Below are positions 41,540 through 49,032 of a stretch of DNA of 64,000 nucleotides, piece by piece (position 1 is the first letter of the stretch; each line of letters opens with the position of its first letter). The notes below the pieces were generated by a model that was not told where the DNA came from, made no database searches, and saw only the letters and a list, made by a program, of their open reading frames with translations. Origin of the DNA: Sphingomonas dokdonensis (GTDB lineage: Bacteria; Pseudomonadota; Alphaproteobacteria; Sphingomonadales; Sphingomonadaceae); assembly GCF_002197685.1 (NCBI RefSeq), contig NZ_NBBI01000002.1, positions 434,001 to 498,000 of the forward strand, read 5' to 3'. The translations under genes and the position numbers were made by a program.

Positions 41540-42889
41540 TTAGCTCTCGGCCAGCGCCGGGCGTTCGCGCCGCATCGGGCGCCACGCGGTTTCGCTGCGG
41601 CGGCGGGCGAGATAGGTGTCGAGGCCGATCTGCGCGCCGATCACCATGTACAGGAAAGACTGGAAGGCGATGCCGACGAAAGCGCCGCCCAGCAGGTAGA
41701 TCAGGTGCGCGTGTTGCAGCGCGCCGGCGAGGCTGCCCGCCCACGCGAAGTCGCCCTCGTGATAGCGCCGGCGAAGCACCTCCATGCGGATGATGCCGAC
41801 CGCGTTGATGAGCAGCCACAGCGCCAGGCCGAAATAGCCCTGTTCGCCCAGCACCTCGAAATAGCTGGAATGATAGGCGCGGCTCTTGTCCACCGTCAGG
41901 TTGCGCTGAACGGTGCGGTTCGCGCCTTCGCCCGCCACCTGCACGGTATCGTAGCGGATGCGGTTTTGCAGATAGGCGTCGAAGCCGCCGCCGAAGGGGT
42001 GGTCCTTCACATAGTCCCACGTCCATTTCCACACGGCGAGGCGGGTGGAGGCGGATTCATCGGCCTGATAGGTCTTGATCGTCCCCATCCGCTCGCTGAA
42101 CGCGCTTGGCAGGAACGGCACCGCCATCGCCCCCGCCAGGCCGAGCGCGGCGAGGTACAGAAATTTCTTCTTCACCTCACGCAGCATCAGCACGGCAAGG
42201 AGCCCGATGCACAGCAGGCCGGTGCGCGCCGAGGTGCCGACCGGGATCAAGAGGCAGGCAAAGGTGAGCGCCGCGCAGAACAGCCAGACCAGCCGGCCGG
42301 ACGGATAGATGGTGCCATGTCGCCCGAGCCACAGAATGATCGGGATCAACGAAATCGACACTGCCGAGATGATCGACCCTTCGTACAGGCCCGAGTTGTT
42401 GGCGACCATCAAGTTCAGCTCGCCATAGCCGCCGCCCGACGCGAGCGTCTTGATCCCGCCGACGATGATGATCGAGCTGGCCGACAGCACCACGAACAGG
42501 AGCAGCGCCTCGATCCGCAGCTTGGTGCGCAGGGTGAGGGGGAGAAAGGCGGCGAACGCCAGGTTCTTCCACACCCATTCCCATTTGCCCGCCGCCTCGA
42601 TTGGGAAATCGGCGTTGCGCGTGGTGATGCCGCAATAGACGAGCAGCAGCATGACGAGCGCCTGGCGCGGGGCGAAGCGCGAATCGCTCTTGTCGTCCAC
42701 CACCAGCCAGCCGAGCACCGCGAATCCGGCCGCGATGGCGGAGATCGGCACGCTGTTCAGCAGATAATAGGTGATCCGCTGCGGCGAGACGATGTCGATA
42801 TAGATGTACGACAGCACGAAGATGAACGGCCGGCGAAAGCCGAGGCCGAACAGCGCCACCAGAAAGCCGATAAAGGCGAGATCACGCAC
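41540..42889 (-). CDS. O-glycosylation ligase/Wzy-like polymerase, exosortase-A-associated type
   Basis: A 449-residue polytopic inner-membrane protein with about ten helices. The N-terminal half (RDLAFIGFLVALFGLGFRRPFIFVLSYIYIDIVSPQRI) matches the DUF5935-like start of the exosortase-A-associated ligase family. The Wzy_C periplasmic loop includes GTSARTGLL and the YHSSYFEVLGEQGYFG block. GTG 42889 was preferred to the longer Cys-rich frame start at 43003. It probably polymerises or transfers a glycan at the inner membrane. No exosortase gene is in the window. Confidence 0.85.
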   Translation of the reverse strand: MRDLAFIGFLVALFGLGFRRPFIFVLSYIYIDIVSPQRITYYLLNSVPISAIAAGFAVLGWLVVDDKSDSRFAPRQALVMLLLVYCGITTRNADFPIEAAGKWEWVWKNLAFAAFLPLTLRTKLRIEALLLFVVLSASSIIIVGGIKTLASGGGYGELNLMVANNSGLYEGSIISAVSISLIPIILWLGRHGTIYPSGRLVWLFCAALTFACLLIPVGTSARTGLLCIGLLAVLMLREVKKKFLYLAALGLAGAMAVPFLPSAFSERMGTIKTYQADESASTRLAVWKWTWDYVKDHPFGGGFDAYLQNRIRYDTVQVAGEGANRTVQRNLTVDKSRAYHSSYFEVLGEQGYFGLALWLLINAVGIIRMEVLRRRYHEGDFAWAGSLAGALQHAHLIYLLGGAFVGIAFQSFLYMVIGAQIGLDTYLARRRSETAWRPMRRERPALAES

Positions 42890-43111
42890 GCGGGGGGCGC
42901 CCCGGGCGCGCCGGCCTATCCACCGGCGGCTTTTCCGAGTCGAGATCGTCGCGACGCAGCAGCAGCCATGCCGCCAGCAGCAGCAAGCCATGACTGATGC
43001 CAAGGGCGAGATTGTCGATCATGAGATGGTGGTCAAAGCTCCCGAACGCATCACTCGCCTAATTGCCGGCAGTTGACGTGCCGTTAAGCGCGGTGATGGC
43101 AGCAGGCCATC

Positions 43112-44323
43112 ATGCATATTCTTCACGTACTCGATCATGGCCTCCCGTTGCAGAGCGGATACACGTTTCGCACGCGCGCTATCGTGAAGGCACAGCAGGC
43201 GCGCGGATGGGAGGTGGCGGCGGTCACCGGGCCGCGGCATCATCACGATGCGCCCGCGACCGAGATGGTCGACGGCATCACCTTTCACCGCACCGGCCGT
43301 GCGAGGCAACTGCCGGCACCGCTGGGCGAAATGGCCGAAGTCGCGAAGTTCGGGCGGCGCATCCTGGCGGTCGCCAAGCAGTTTCGCCCCGACATCATCC
43401 ACGCGCATTCGCCGGTGCTCGACGCGCTGGCCGCGATGCGCGCGACGCGGGCGCTTAAAGTGCCGCTGGTGTACGAGATCCGCGCCTTCTGGGAGGATGC
43501 GGCGGTCGGCAACGGCACCGGCACCGAAGGGTCGGCGCGCTATCGCGCGACGCGCGCGCTGGAAAGCTGGGCGGTGAAGCGCGCCGATGCGGTGGCGGTG
43601 ATCTGCGAGGGGTTGAAACGCGATCTGCTGGCGAGGGGGGTAGCGGACGAGCGGATCATGGTATCCCCCAACGGCGTCGACATGGCGCTGTTCGGCGATC
43701 CGCCGCCGCGCGACGCCGCACTGGCCGAGACGCTGGGGCTCGGCGGCGACGTGATCGGTTTCATCGGCAGCTTCTACGATTACGAGGGGCTCGACGATCT
43801 GATCGCCGCCATGCCCGCGCTCGTCGCGCGGCGGCCCGAGGCGCAGTTGCTGCTGGTCGGCGGCGGACCGATGGAGGCGGCGTTGCGCGTGCAGGCGGCG
43901 GCATCGCCGGTGGCGGATCGCATCCGCTTCGTCGGGCGCGTGCCGCACCAGGAGGTGGAACGCTATTACAGCCTCGTCGACGTACTCGCCTATCCGCGCA
44001 AGAAGATGCGGCTGACCGATCTGGTCACGCCGCTGAAGCCGCTGGAGGCGATGGCGCAGGGGCGGCTGGTGGCGGCGTCGGATGTCGGCGGCCATCGCGA
44101 GCTGATCCGCGACGGCGACACCGGCACCTTGTTCGCCGCGGACGATCCGGCGGCGATTGCCGAGTCGCTCGCTACGCTGCTGAGCGATCGCGACGGCTGG
44201 GAGGCGCGGCGCGCGCGCGCCCGCGCCTTCGTGGAACAGGAACGTAACTGGTTTTCAAATATTTCGCGGTACGAACCTGTATATCGGCGGCTGATCGCGG
44301 CCGCCGCAAAGGGTAAGGCATGA
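43112..44323 (+). CDS. Glycosyltransferase family 4, exosortase-A-associated type
   Basis: A 403-residue GT-B transferase. MHILHVLDHGLPLQSGYTFRTRAIVKAQQARGWEV, read in pieces, is typical of the exosortase-A-linked glycosyltransferase family. The C-terminal nucleotide-sugar domain has IGFIGSFYDYEGLDDLI, and the EX7E-type region lies in DLVTPLKPLEAMAQGRLVAASDVGGHRELI. It diverges from the ligase/polymerase gene across 222 bases. Its last four bases (ATGA) form the start of the next gene, so the two are translationally coupled. Confidence 0.88.
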   Translation: MHILHVLDHGLPLQSGYTFRTRAIVKAQQARGWEVAAVTGPRHHHDAPATEMVDGITFHRTGRARQLPAPLGEMAEVAKFGRRILAVAKQFRPDIIHAHSPVLDALAAMRATRALKVPLVYEIRAFWEDAAVGNGTGTEGSARYRATRALESWAVKRADAVAVICEGLKRDLLARGVADERIMVSPNGVDMALFGDPPPRDAALAETLGLGGDVIGFIGSFYDYEGLDDLIAAMPALVARRPEAQLLLVGGGPMEAALRVQAAASPVADRIRFVGRVPHQEVERYYSLVDVLAYPRKKMRLTDLVTPLKPLEAMAQGRLVAASDVGGHRELIRDGDTGTLFAADDPAAIAESLATLLSDRDGWEARRARARAFVEQERNWFSNISRYEPVYRRLIAAAAKGKA

Positions 44324-45288
44324 ACGCAGAACAACGCGCAGCGCACATGAAGCGAGCCATGGTGCCGGCTGCACTGCTGATCATCGGCGTGGTGGCGGCG
44401 ACGTTGATCGCGGCATTGCCGCAAGCCTTGCTCGACGTGCTGATGTGGCGGCTGGGGCTGCCCTATATTCTGTCGGCCGCAACGCCGCCAATCGGTGCGT
44501 TTGGCCGAACAATGCTGGCGCTGATTGCGCTTGTTCCTTTCGTGGTTATCGCGGCGCTGATGCTGCGGCAGCGCGGCTATCGCATCGGCGCGCAGCCCTT
44601 GCCCGCGCTGGCCAACCCTGACGCCGCGTTGCGCGCGCCGACGATCCGGCGCGCGGACGCGCATCCCGACGCCGCGCCGCGCCGACCGATCCGTGCCGAA
44701 GAGGATCTCGGCCCACCGCTGCCGATGGTGACGGCAAAGCCACTCTTCCGCGATCGCAGCGGCGAGCAGGATCTGCCGCGCGACCTGGATCAGCCACTCG
44801 CCGCGTTCGATCCGGTGTCAATTCCCGATGTACCGCGCGATCCCGTGCCGGTGGTATCACGCTTGTCGCCCGCGGTTGCCAGCCGACACGATCTCGCACC
44901 AACGGCGCCCTCCGCGATCGAAACGAAAGCCACGCCGGAGCCAAGCGGCCCGGCGCCTTTCGAGGCCGCGCCGCTGGCAAGGCTTGACGCTGTTACCCCC
45001 GATACCGAGCTTGTCCGCATGGACGACGCGCGTCGGGATCAGCCCAGGCCGCCTGCGGTCGAGACGGGGAAAGCAGCGGAGGAGCCGGTCACTGCGGCGC
45101 CGCTGGAGACACCGACGCGGGATCGTGGTGTGCCGCTGTCCAGCCTGCTTGACCGGCTGGAGCGCGGTGCCCGCCAGCGGCAGGCGCCGCCAAAGCCCGA
45201 AACGGTATCGCCGACGCCTGCGCCAGCCGATCAGCCTGAGACGCTGGCCGACACGCTGCTGATGCTGCGTCAGATGGCGCGGCGCTGA
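44320..45288 (+). CDS. Hypothetical two-helix membrane protein with proline/alanine-rich tail
   Basis: A 322-residue protein with two membrane helices (about residues 15-38 and 63-83) and a long, low-complexity, Pro/Ala/Arg-rich cytoplasmic or periplasmic tail ending in a predicted amphipathic helix (ETLADTLLMLRQMARR). No catalytic motif is visible. ATGA overlap with the upstream glycosyltransferase suggests it is made with it, perhaps as a scaffold for glycan assembly; this is inference only. Confidence 0.75.
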   Translation: MNAEQRAAHMKRAMVPAALLIIGVVAATLIAALPQALLDVLMWRLGLPYILSAATPPIGAFGRTMLALIALVPFVVIAALMLRQRGYRIGAQPLPALANPDAALRAPTIRRADAHPDAAPRRPIRAEEDLGPPLPMVTAKPLFRDRSGEQDLPRDLDQPLAAFDPVSIPDVPRDPVPVVSRLSPAVASRHDLAPTAPSAIETKATPEPSGPAPFEAAPLARLDAVTPDTELVRMDDARRDQPRPPAVETGKAAEEPVTAAPLETPTRDRGVPLSSLLDRLERGARQRQAPPKPETVSPTPAPADQPETLADTLLMLRQMARR

Positions 45289-45307
45289 TCGGCCACATCT
45301 TCTCCGG

Positions 45308-45625
45308 TCAGGCGTACGCCACTGTCAGCGCCTCCACCTCGACGCAGCATTCTCCCCGCCGCTTCACCGCGCCCGTCACGCTGAGATCCGCAAGCAACGC
45401 GCCGGGCAGCGGCACGTCCAGCGTGCCGATCGTCGCCAGCCACCGGTTCGCTAAGGCGCCGGCCGGGGTGGCGGTGAGCGTCAATGCATGGCGATAGCCG
45501 CTGAACGTGGCGCTGTGCCACGGCATCGCGCCATGTTCCTCAATAGCCACCACCAGGCCGTTGCGCGCCGCCGAGGCCGAAAGCGCGCGTGCCAGCAGAC
45601 GCGCCGTGCCGGGGCCGCGCATCAT
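45308..45625 (-). CDS. Hypothetical protein, second gene of the SOS-box operon
   Basis: A 105-residue protein with no signal peptide or membrane helix and no recognised family. The N-terminus is helical (ARLLARALSASAARNG); the rest looks beta-rich (YRHALTLTATPAG, WLATIGTLDVPLPGALLADLSVTGAV, CCVEVEALTVAYA). Its ATG overlaps the stop of the preceding tiny gene (ATGA), so it is almost certainly translated from the same message, downstream of the SOS box. Confidence 0.72.
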   Translation of the reverse strand: MMRGPGTARLLARALSASAARNGLVVAIEEHGAMPWHSATFSGYRHALTLTATPAGALANRWLATIGTLDVPLPGALLADLSVTGAVKRRGECCVEVEALTVAYA

Positions 45626-45795
45626 TCGGCCTCCTGCAACATGGCATCCACCCGCTCGCAGATATGTGCCCCCGGTCGGCGGCCGCGGCGCAGATCGTGC
45701 ACCAGGCGCGGATCGTTCACGGCGCGCCGCCCGAAGGTGGAGGGCGACGTTCCGGTACGGCGAAGATAGCGATCAATCCTGACCAGCAGCGACAT
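45622..45795 (-). CDS. Tiny putative DNA-binding protein, first gene of the SOS-box operon
   Basis: A 57-residue basic protein (MSLLVRIDRYLRRTG...). The segment SPSTFGRRAVNDPRLVHDLRRGRRPG looks like a degenerate helix-turn-helix of Cro/CI type: short helix, turn, then an Arg-rich recognition-like helix. ATG 45795 has a cgggagc ribosome site. The gene starts 23 bases from a canonical alphaproteobacterial SOS box and faces the S24 repressor gene. The DNA-binding role is an inference from the pattern; too short for certainty. Confidence 0.72.
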   Translation of the reverse strand: MSLLVRIDRYLRRTGTSPSTFGRRAVNDPRLVHDLRRGRRPGAHICERVDAMLQEAE

Positions 45796-45817
45796 GAACA
45801 AGCTCCCGATTCCCATC

Positions 45818-45832
45818 GTTCGCATTTTGTTC
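45818..45832. promoter_or_regulatory. LexA SOS box
   Basis: GTTC GCATTTT GTTC is an exact match to the alphaproteobacterial LexA operator GTTC-N7-GTTC. It lies 23 bases upstream of the 57-residue gene and about 50 bases from the S24 repressor gene on the other side. It predicts DNA-damage control of the small minus-strand operon. Confidence 0.75.
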
Positions 45833-45850
45833 TCGCAACTTTTCCAACTT

Positions 45851-45870
45851 GTCTAGGAAATTTCCTAGAC
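45851..45870. promoter_or_regulatory. Perfect 20-base palindromic operator
   Basis: gtctaggaaatttcctagac is its own reverse complement. It lies between a candidate -35 (ttgtct, 45849-45854) and -10 (tatcgt, 45871-45876), spaced 16 bases, of the S24 repressor gene, whose ATG is 12 bases away. It is the obvious candidate for autorepression by that protein. Confidence 0.75.
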
Positions 45871-45882
45871 TATCGTACGGGC

Positions 45883-46497
45883 ATGGCAGAAACGGTTGGC
45901 GAGACGCTGGAGCGATTGGCCGCGGCGCAGGGAATCAGCCTCTCGGAGCTGTCGCGGATGCTTGGCCGCAACCTTGCCTATCTGCAGCAATTCGTCCGGC
46001 GTGGGACGCCGCGGACGCTTGCCGAGCGTGATCGGCGGCTGCTCGCGCAATTCTTCGGCGTGGACGAAGAGGTGCTCGGCGGCGAGGCGCGCGAGGCGAC
46101 GGTGGCGGTGCCGTATCTGACGGTCGCCGCCTCAGCGGGCCGAGGCGCTGCCGTCGCGACGGAGCGCGAGATCCGGCGGGAGGCGTTTGCCGCGCCGATG
46201 CTGCGCGACGCTGGCGTGGCGCCGCGCGATGCCTCGATCATCGATGTGTCGGGTGATTCGATGCAGCCGACGATCCTCGCCGGCGACCGGCTGGTGGTGG
46301 ATCGTGCGGACACCCGGCTGACGCGGACCGGCATTTTCGTGGTGCGGCGGGGCGACGAATTGCTGGTGAAGCGGATCCGGCGCGAGGGCGCGGATTTGCT
46401 GCTCCTCAGCGACAATCCGGATTATGCGCCGATCCGCTGCCGCGCGGACGAGGCGGCAGTGATCGGGCGGGTCAAGCTATTGCTGCGGCAGCCCTGA
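45883..46497 (+). CDS. XRE-type repressor with S24 (LexA/CI-like) peptidase domain
   Basis: A 204-residue protein. Residues 1-65 form an XRE-like helix-turn-helix (ISLSELSRMLGRNLAYLQQFV). Residues 75-204 form an S24 autoprotease: possible cleavage site Ala85-Gly86 in VAASAGRG, nucleophile Ser126 in SGDSMQPT, general-base Lys163 in LLVKRIR. It is not the housekeeping LexA, whose N-terminus is different, but should respond to RecA filaments in the same way. If the -10 at 45871 is used, the message is nearly leaderless. No phage genes are nearby. Confidence 0.92.
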   Translation: MAETVGETLERLAAAQGISLSELSRMLGRNLAYLQQFVRRGTPRTLAERDRRLLAQFFGVDEEVLGGEAREATVAVPYLTVAASAGRGAAVATEREIRREAFAAPMLRDAGVAPRDASIIDVSGDSMQPTILAGDRLVVDRADTRLTRTGIFVVRRGDELLVKRIRREGADLLLLSDNPDYAPIRCRADEAAVIGRVKLLLRQP

Positions 46498-46530
46498 GCC
46501 TAACAGACGTCTGCCGCTCCGCCTGCTCCT

Positions 46531-46704
46531 TCAGCGGCGCCCCTTCAGCCAGATCATGACCGCGATCGCCGCGCCGACGACCAGACCGGCCAGAAAGCCG
46601 AGCGACGGCTGACCGGCCACAAGCCCGATGATCGTGCCGATCATCAACGACACGGCAAGCACGAAGCCGCCGGCGGAATCCGAACGCTGCGAGGGAGATG
46701 ACAT
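46531..46704 (-). CDS. Small two-helix membrane protein
   Basis: A 57-residue protein: polar N-terminus (MSSPSQRSDSAGG), then two hydrophobic helices joined by a GQPSLG turn, ending with WLKGRR. Family not recognised; similar tiny proteins are widespread in sphingomonads. ATG 46704 was chosen over 46749 because the upstream codons look non-coding. Convergent with the S24 repressor gene. Confidence 0.65.
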   Translation of the reverse strand: MSSPSQRSDSAGGFVLAVSLMIGTIIGLVAGQPSLGFLAGLVVGAAIAVMIWLKGRR

Positions 46705-46809
46705 GCGCCCAGCCTTTGGCACGGTGCGCCACAAAGCGCCACCATTCACGCTTGTTGCGGCATTAACCCTTGGCGTTCACTGGTCGGTGGCGGTTCACGG
46801 CTTAGGGCG

Positions 46810-47046
46810 GTGGGCCACCAGATCGCAGGTTCTTCCTTGTCCCAGCTTTACCTTGCCGACCGTCACCTGGTGACGGACGCATCCTCGTTGATTCGCGCCT
46901 TCGGTGCCTTTGCCGCGGACGAGGCGGCGATCCGCGCCGATCGCAGCCGCGCGCTCGGCAACGTGGTGCATTTCTGTCGCTGGCGGCAGGTGGAGCGGCT
47001 CGTGCGGCTGCTTGCGACGGACGCGCCCGCCGGCACGATACATTGA
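46810..47046 (+). CDS. Small hypothetical protein upstream of tamA
   Basis: A 78-residue soluble protein with two helical parts: LYLADRHLVTDASSLIRAFGAFAADE and the distinctive GNVVHFCRWRQVERLVRLLATD. No catalytic motif. The frame starts at GTG 46810, but a later start is possible since no strong ribosome site is visible. It precedes tamA by 48 bases on the same strand. Confidence 0.6.
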   Translation: MGHQIAGSSLSQLYLADRHLVTDASSLIRAFGAFAADEAAIRADRSRALGNVVHFCRWRQVERLVRLLATDAPAGTIH

Positions 47047-47094
47047 TTTTGCACGGCATTGCCGCTTGCCCGGCAAGCGCCTAGGGCGGCGGGA

Positions 47095-49032
47095 ATGTAC
47101 GGGCGGAGCGGGCCGATCGGCGCGGCAGGTCTGATCGCGTTGCTCGCCGCGCAGCCCGTCGCGGCGCAACAGGTGGTCGTGCCCGATGCCGAGCAGCCGC
47201 TGGATGCCGGCGCTCCGCTCGCCGACATGCCCGACATCGGTGTTGATTGGCCCGACTTGCCGCCCGAAACGCCGGGCAGCGCGCAGGCGGGCGCAACCGC
47301 GGTGGGCGAGACCCGCTATGGCTGGCGCATCGAGGGGCTGGACGGGATCGGCAGTCCGCTGCTGCGCAGCCGCTTCGCCGACCTGTCCGTACTCGACCAG
47401 AATGACGCCGAGCCGGCTAATGCGGCGCAGATCGATCGACGCGCGCGCGAGGATGCCGAGACGCTGGTCACGCTGCTGCGCGCCGAAGGCTATTATGATG
47501 CGGAGGTAGAGCCACGCATCGAAACCGTCGCTGGCCGGCCGATGGTGATCCTGGGCGCCAGCCCCGGCCCGATCTATCGCCTGAAGGACGTGACCATCGC
47601 CGGAGTAGAGGCGGCGGGGAGCAAGGCGCCGGCGCTGCGCGATGCCTTTGGCGTGAAGGCGGACGACCCGGTGAACGCCGACGCGATCGTCGCAGGCGAG
47701 GCGAAGCTGCGTGCCGAGGTGGGCGAGCAGGGCTTTCCCTTCGCCACCGTCGGCGATCCGGTGGTGACGGTGGATCGCGAGGCGCGCACCGCGACGCTGG
47801 ACCTTGCGGTCGATCCCGGCACGCCGCGCGTGTTCGGCCAGATCCGCACCAATCCGAACAATCGCGTGTTCGGGGCCGATCACGTCCAGGATATCGCCCG
47901 CTTCACGCCGGGCCAGCCGTTTTTCGAGCCGGCGCTCGCCGATCTGCGCCGTGCGCTGATCCAGACCGGCCTCGTTTCGGTGGCGGAGGTGAAGCCGGTG
48001 CCGGGCACCACGCCCGAAACGGTCGACATCGACGTGCGACTGGAACCGGCACCGCCGCGCACGATCGCGGGCGAGCTGGGCTATGGCACGGGTGAGGGCG
48101 CGCGCGTCGAGGCGAGCTGGACGCATCGCAACTTCTTTCCGCCCGAAGTCGCGGTGACGCTGCGCGCGGTGCTCGGCACGCAGGAACAACTTGGCGCCGT
48201 CACCTTCCGCCGCAACAATTTCCGCGGGCGCGACCGGGTGCTCACCGCACAGGTCGCCGCCACGCATACCGAGCGCGATGCCTATGAGGCGAACACCTTC
48301 CTGCTGTCGGGCAGTCTCGAACGGCAGACCAACATCTTCTTCCAGAAGACCTGGACGTGGTCGCTCGGCGCGGAACTGCTCGCCTCTGACGAGCGCGACG
48401 TCATCGTCTCGACCGGGGAGCCGCGTCGGCGCACCTTTTTCATCGCCGCTGCGCCGACCAGCCTCACCTATGACGGCTCGGACGATCTCCTGAACCCGAC
48501 CAAGGGCTTTCGCCTGGGCGGACGGCTCAGCCCCGAACTGTCGCTGCAGGGATCAGCGTTCGGCTATGCCCGTACGCAGCTCGACGGCAGCGCCTATTAT
48601 TCGATCAAGCCCGGCGTGGTGCTGGCCGGCCGGGTGCGGCTCGGCACGATCCTGGGCGCGCCGCGCGATGCGATCGCGCCGTCGCGGCGCTTCTATGCCG
48701 GCGGCGGCGCGTCCGTGCGCGGCTATGGCTATCAGTCGATCGGGCCGCGCGACCCCAACAACGACCCGATCGGTGGGCGCAGCCTGGCTGAGTTTGCGGT
48801 CGAAGGCCGGATCAAGGCGTTCGGCAATTTCGGTGTGGTGCCGTTCTTCGATGCGGGCAACATCTATACGTCCGGCGTGCCCGACTTCTCCGGTCTGCGC
48901 TACGGCGCGGGCGTGGGCGTGCGCTATTACAGCAACTTTGGCCCGATCCGTGTCGATGTCGGCACGCCGTTGAACCCGCAACCGGGCGATTCGCGTGTCG
49001 CCGTCTACGTGTCGCTCGGACAGGCATTCTGA
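47095..49032 (+). CDS. tamA: TamA: outer-membrane translocation/assembly barrel (Omp85 family)
   Basis: A 645-residue protein with a signal peptide (GAAGLIALLAAQPVAAQQ), periplasmic POTRA-like repeats (about residues 90-280) and a C-terminal 16-strand Omp85 barrel. The barrel has the RRFYAGGGASVRGYGYQSIGPRD loop, carrying the conserved RGY motif that reaches into the pore, and ends in VYVSLGQAF. ATG 47095 was preferred to 47059. It shares one base with the tamB start, so TamA and TamB are coupled as expected for the envelope-spanning complex. Confidence 0.93.
   Translation: MYGRSGPIGAAGLIALLAAQPVAAQQVVVPDAEQPLDAGAPLADMPDIGVDWPDLPPETPGSAQAGATAVGETRYGWRIEGLDGIGSPLLRSRFADLSVLDQNDAEPANAAQIDRRAREDAETLVTLLRAEGYYDAEVEPRIETVAGRPMVILGASPGPIYRLKDVTIAGVEAAGSKAPALRDAFGVKADDPVNADAIVAGEAKLRAEVGEQGFPFATVGDPVVTVDREARTATLDLAVDPGTPRVFGQIRTNPNNRVFGADHVQDIARFTPGQPFFEPALADLRRALIQTGLVSVAEVKPVPGTTPETVDIDVRLEPAPPRTIAGELGYGTGEGARVEASWTHRNFFPPEVAVTLRAVLGTQEQLGAVTFRRNNFRGRDRVLTAQVAATHTERDAYEANTFLLSGSLERQTNIFFQKTWTWSLGAELLASDERDVIVSTGEPRRRTFFIAAAPTSLTYDGSDDLLNPTKGFRLGGRLSPELSLQGSAFGYARTQLDGSAYYSIKPGVVLAGRVRLGTILGAPRDAIAPSRRFYAGGGASVRGYGYQSIGPRDPNNDPIGGRSLAEFAVEGRIKAFGNFGVVPFFDAGNIYTSGVPDFSGLRYGAGVGVRYYSNFGPIRVDVGTPLNPQPGDSRVAVYVSLGQAF

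Noticed and set aside
44546..44980. Open frame on the minus strand inside the 322-residue membrane-protein gene
   Set aside because: Arg/Ala/Pro-rich shadow without ribosome site; the plus-strand gene has helices and is coupled to its neighbour.
45883..46497. Prophage remnant suggested by the CI-like repressor
   Set aside because: No integrase, structural, lysis or replication genes and no attachment-site repeats nearby; TamA/TamB and glycan genes lie on either side.
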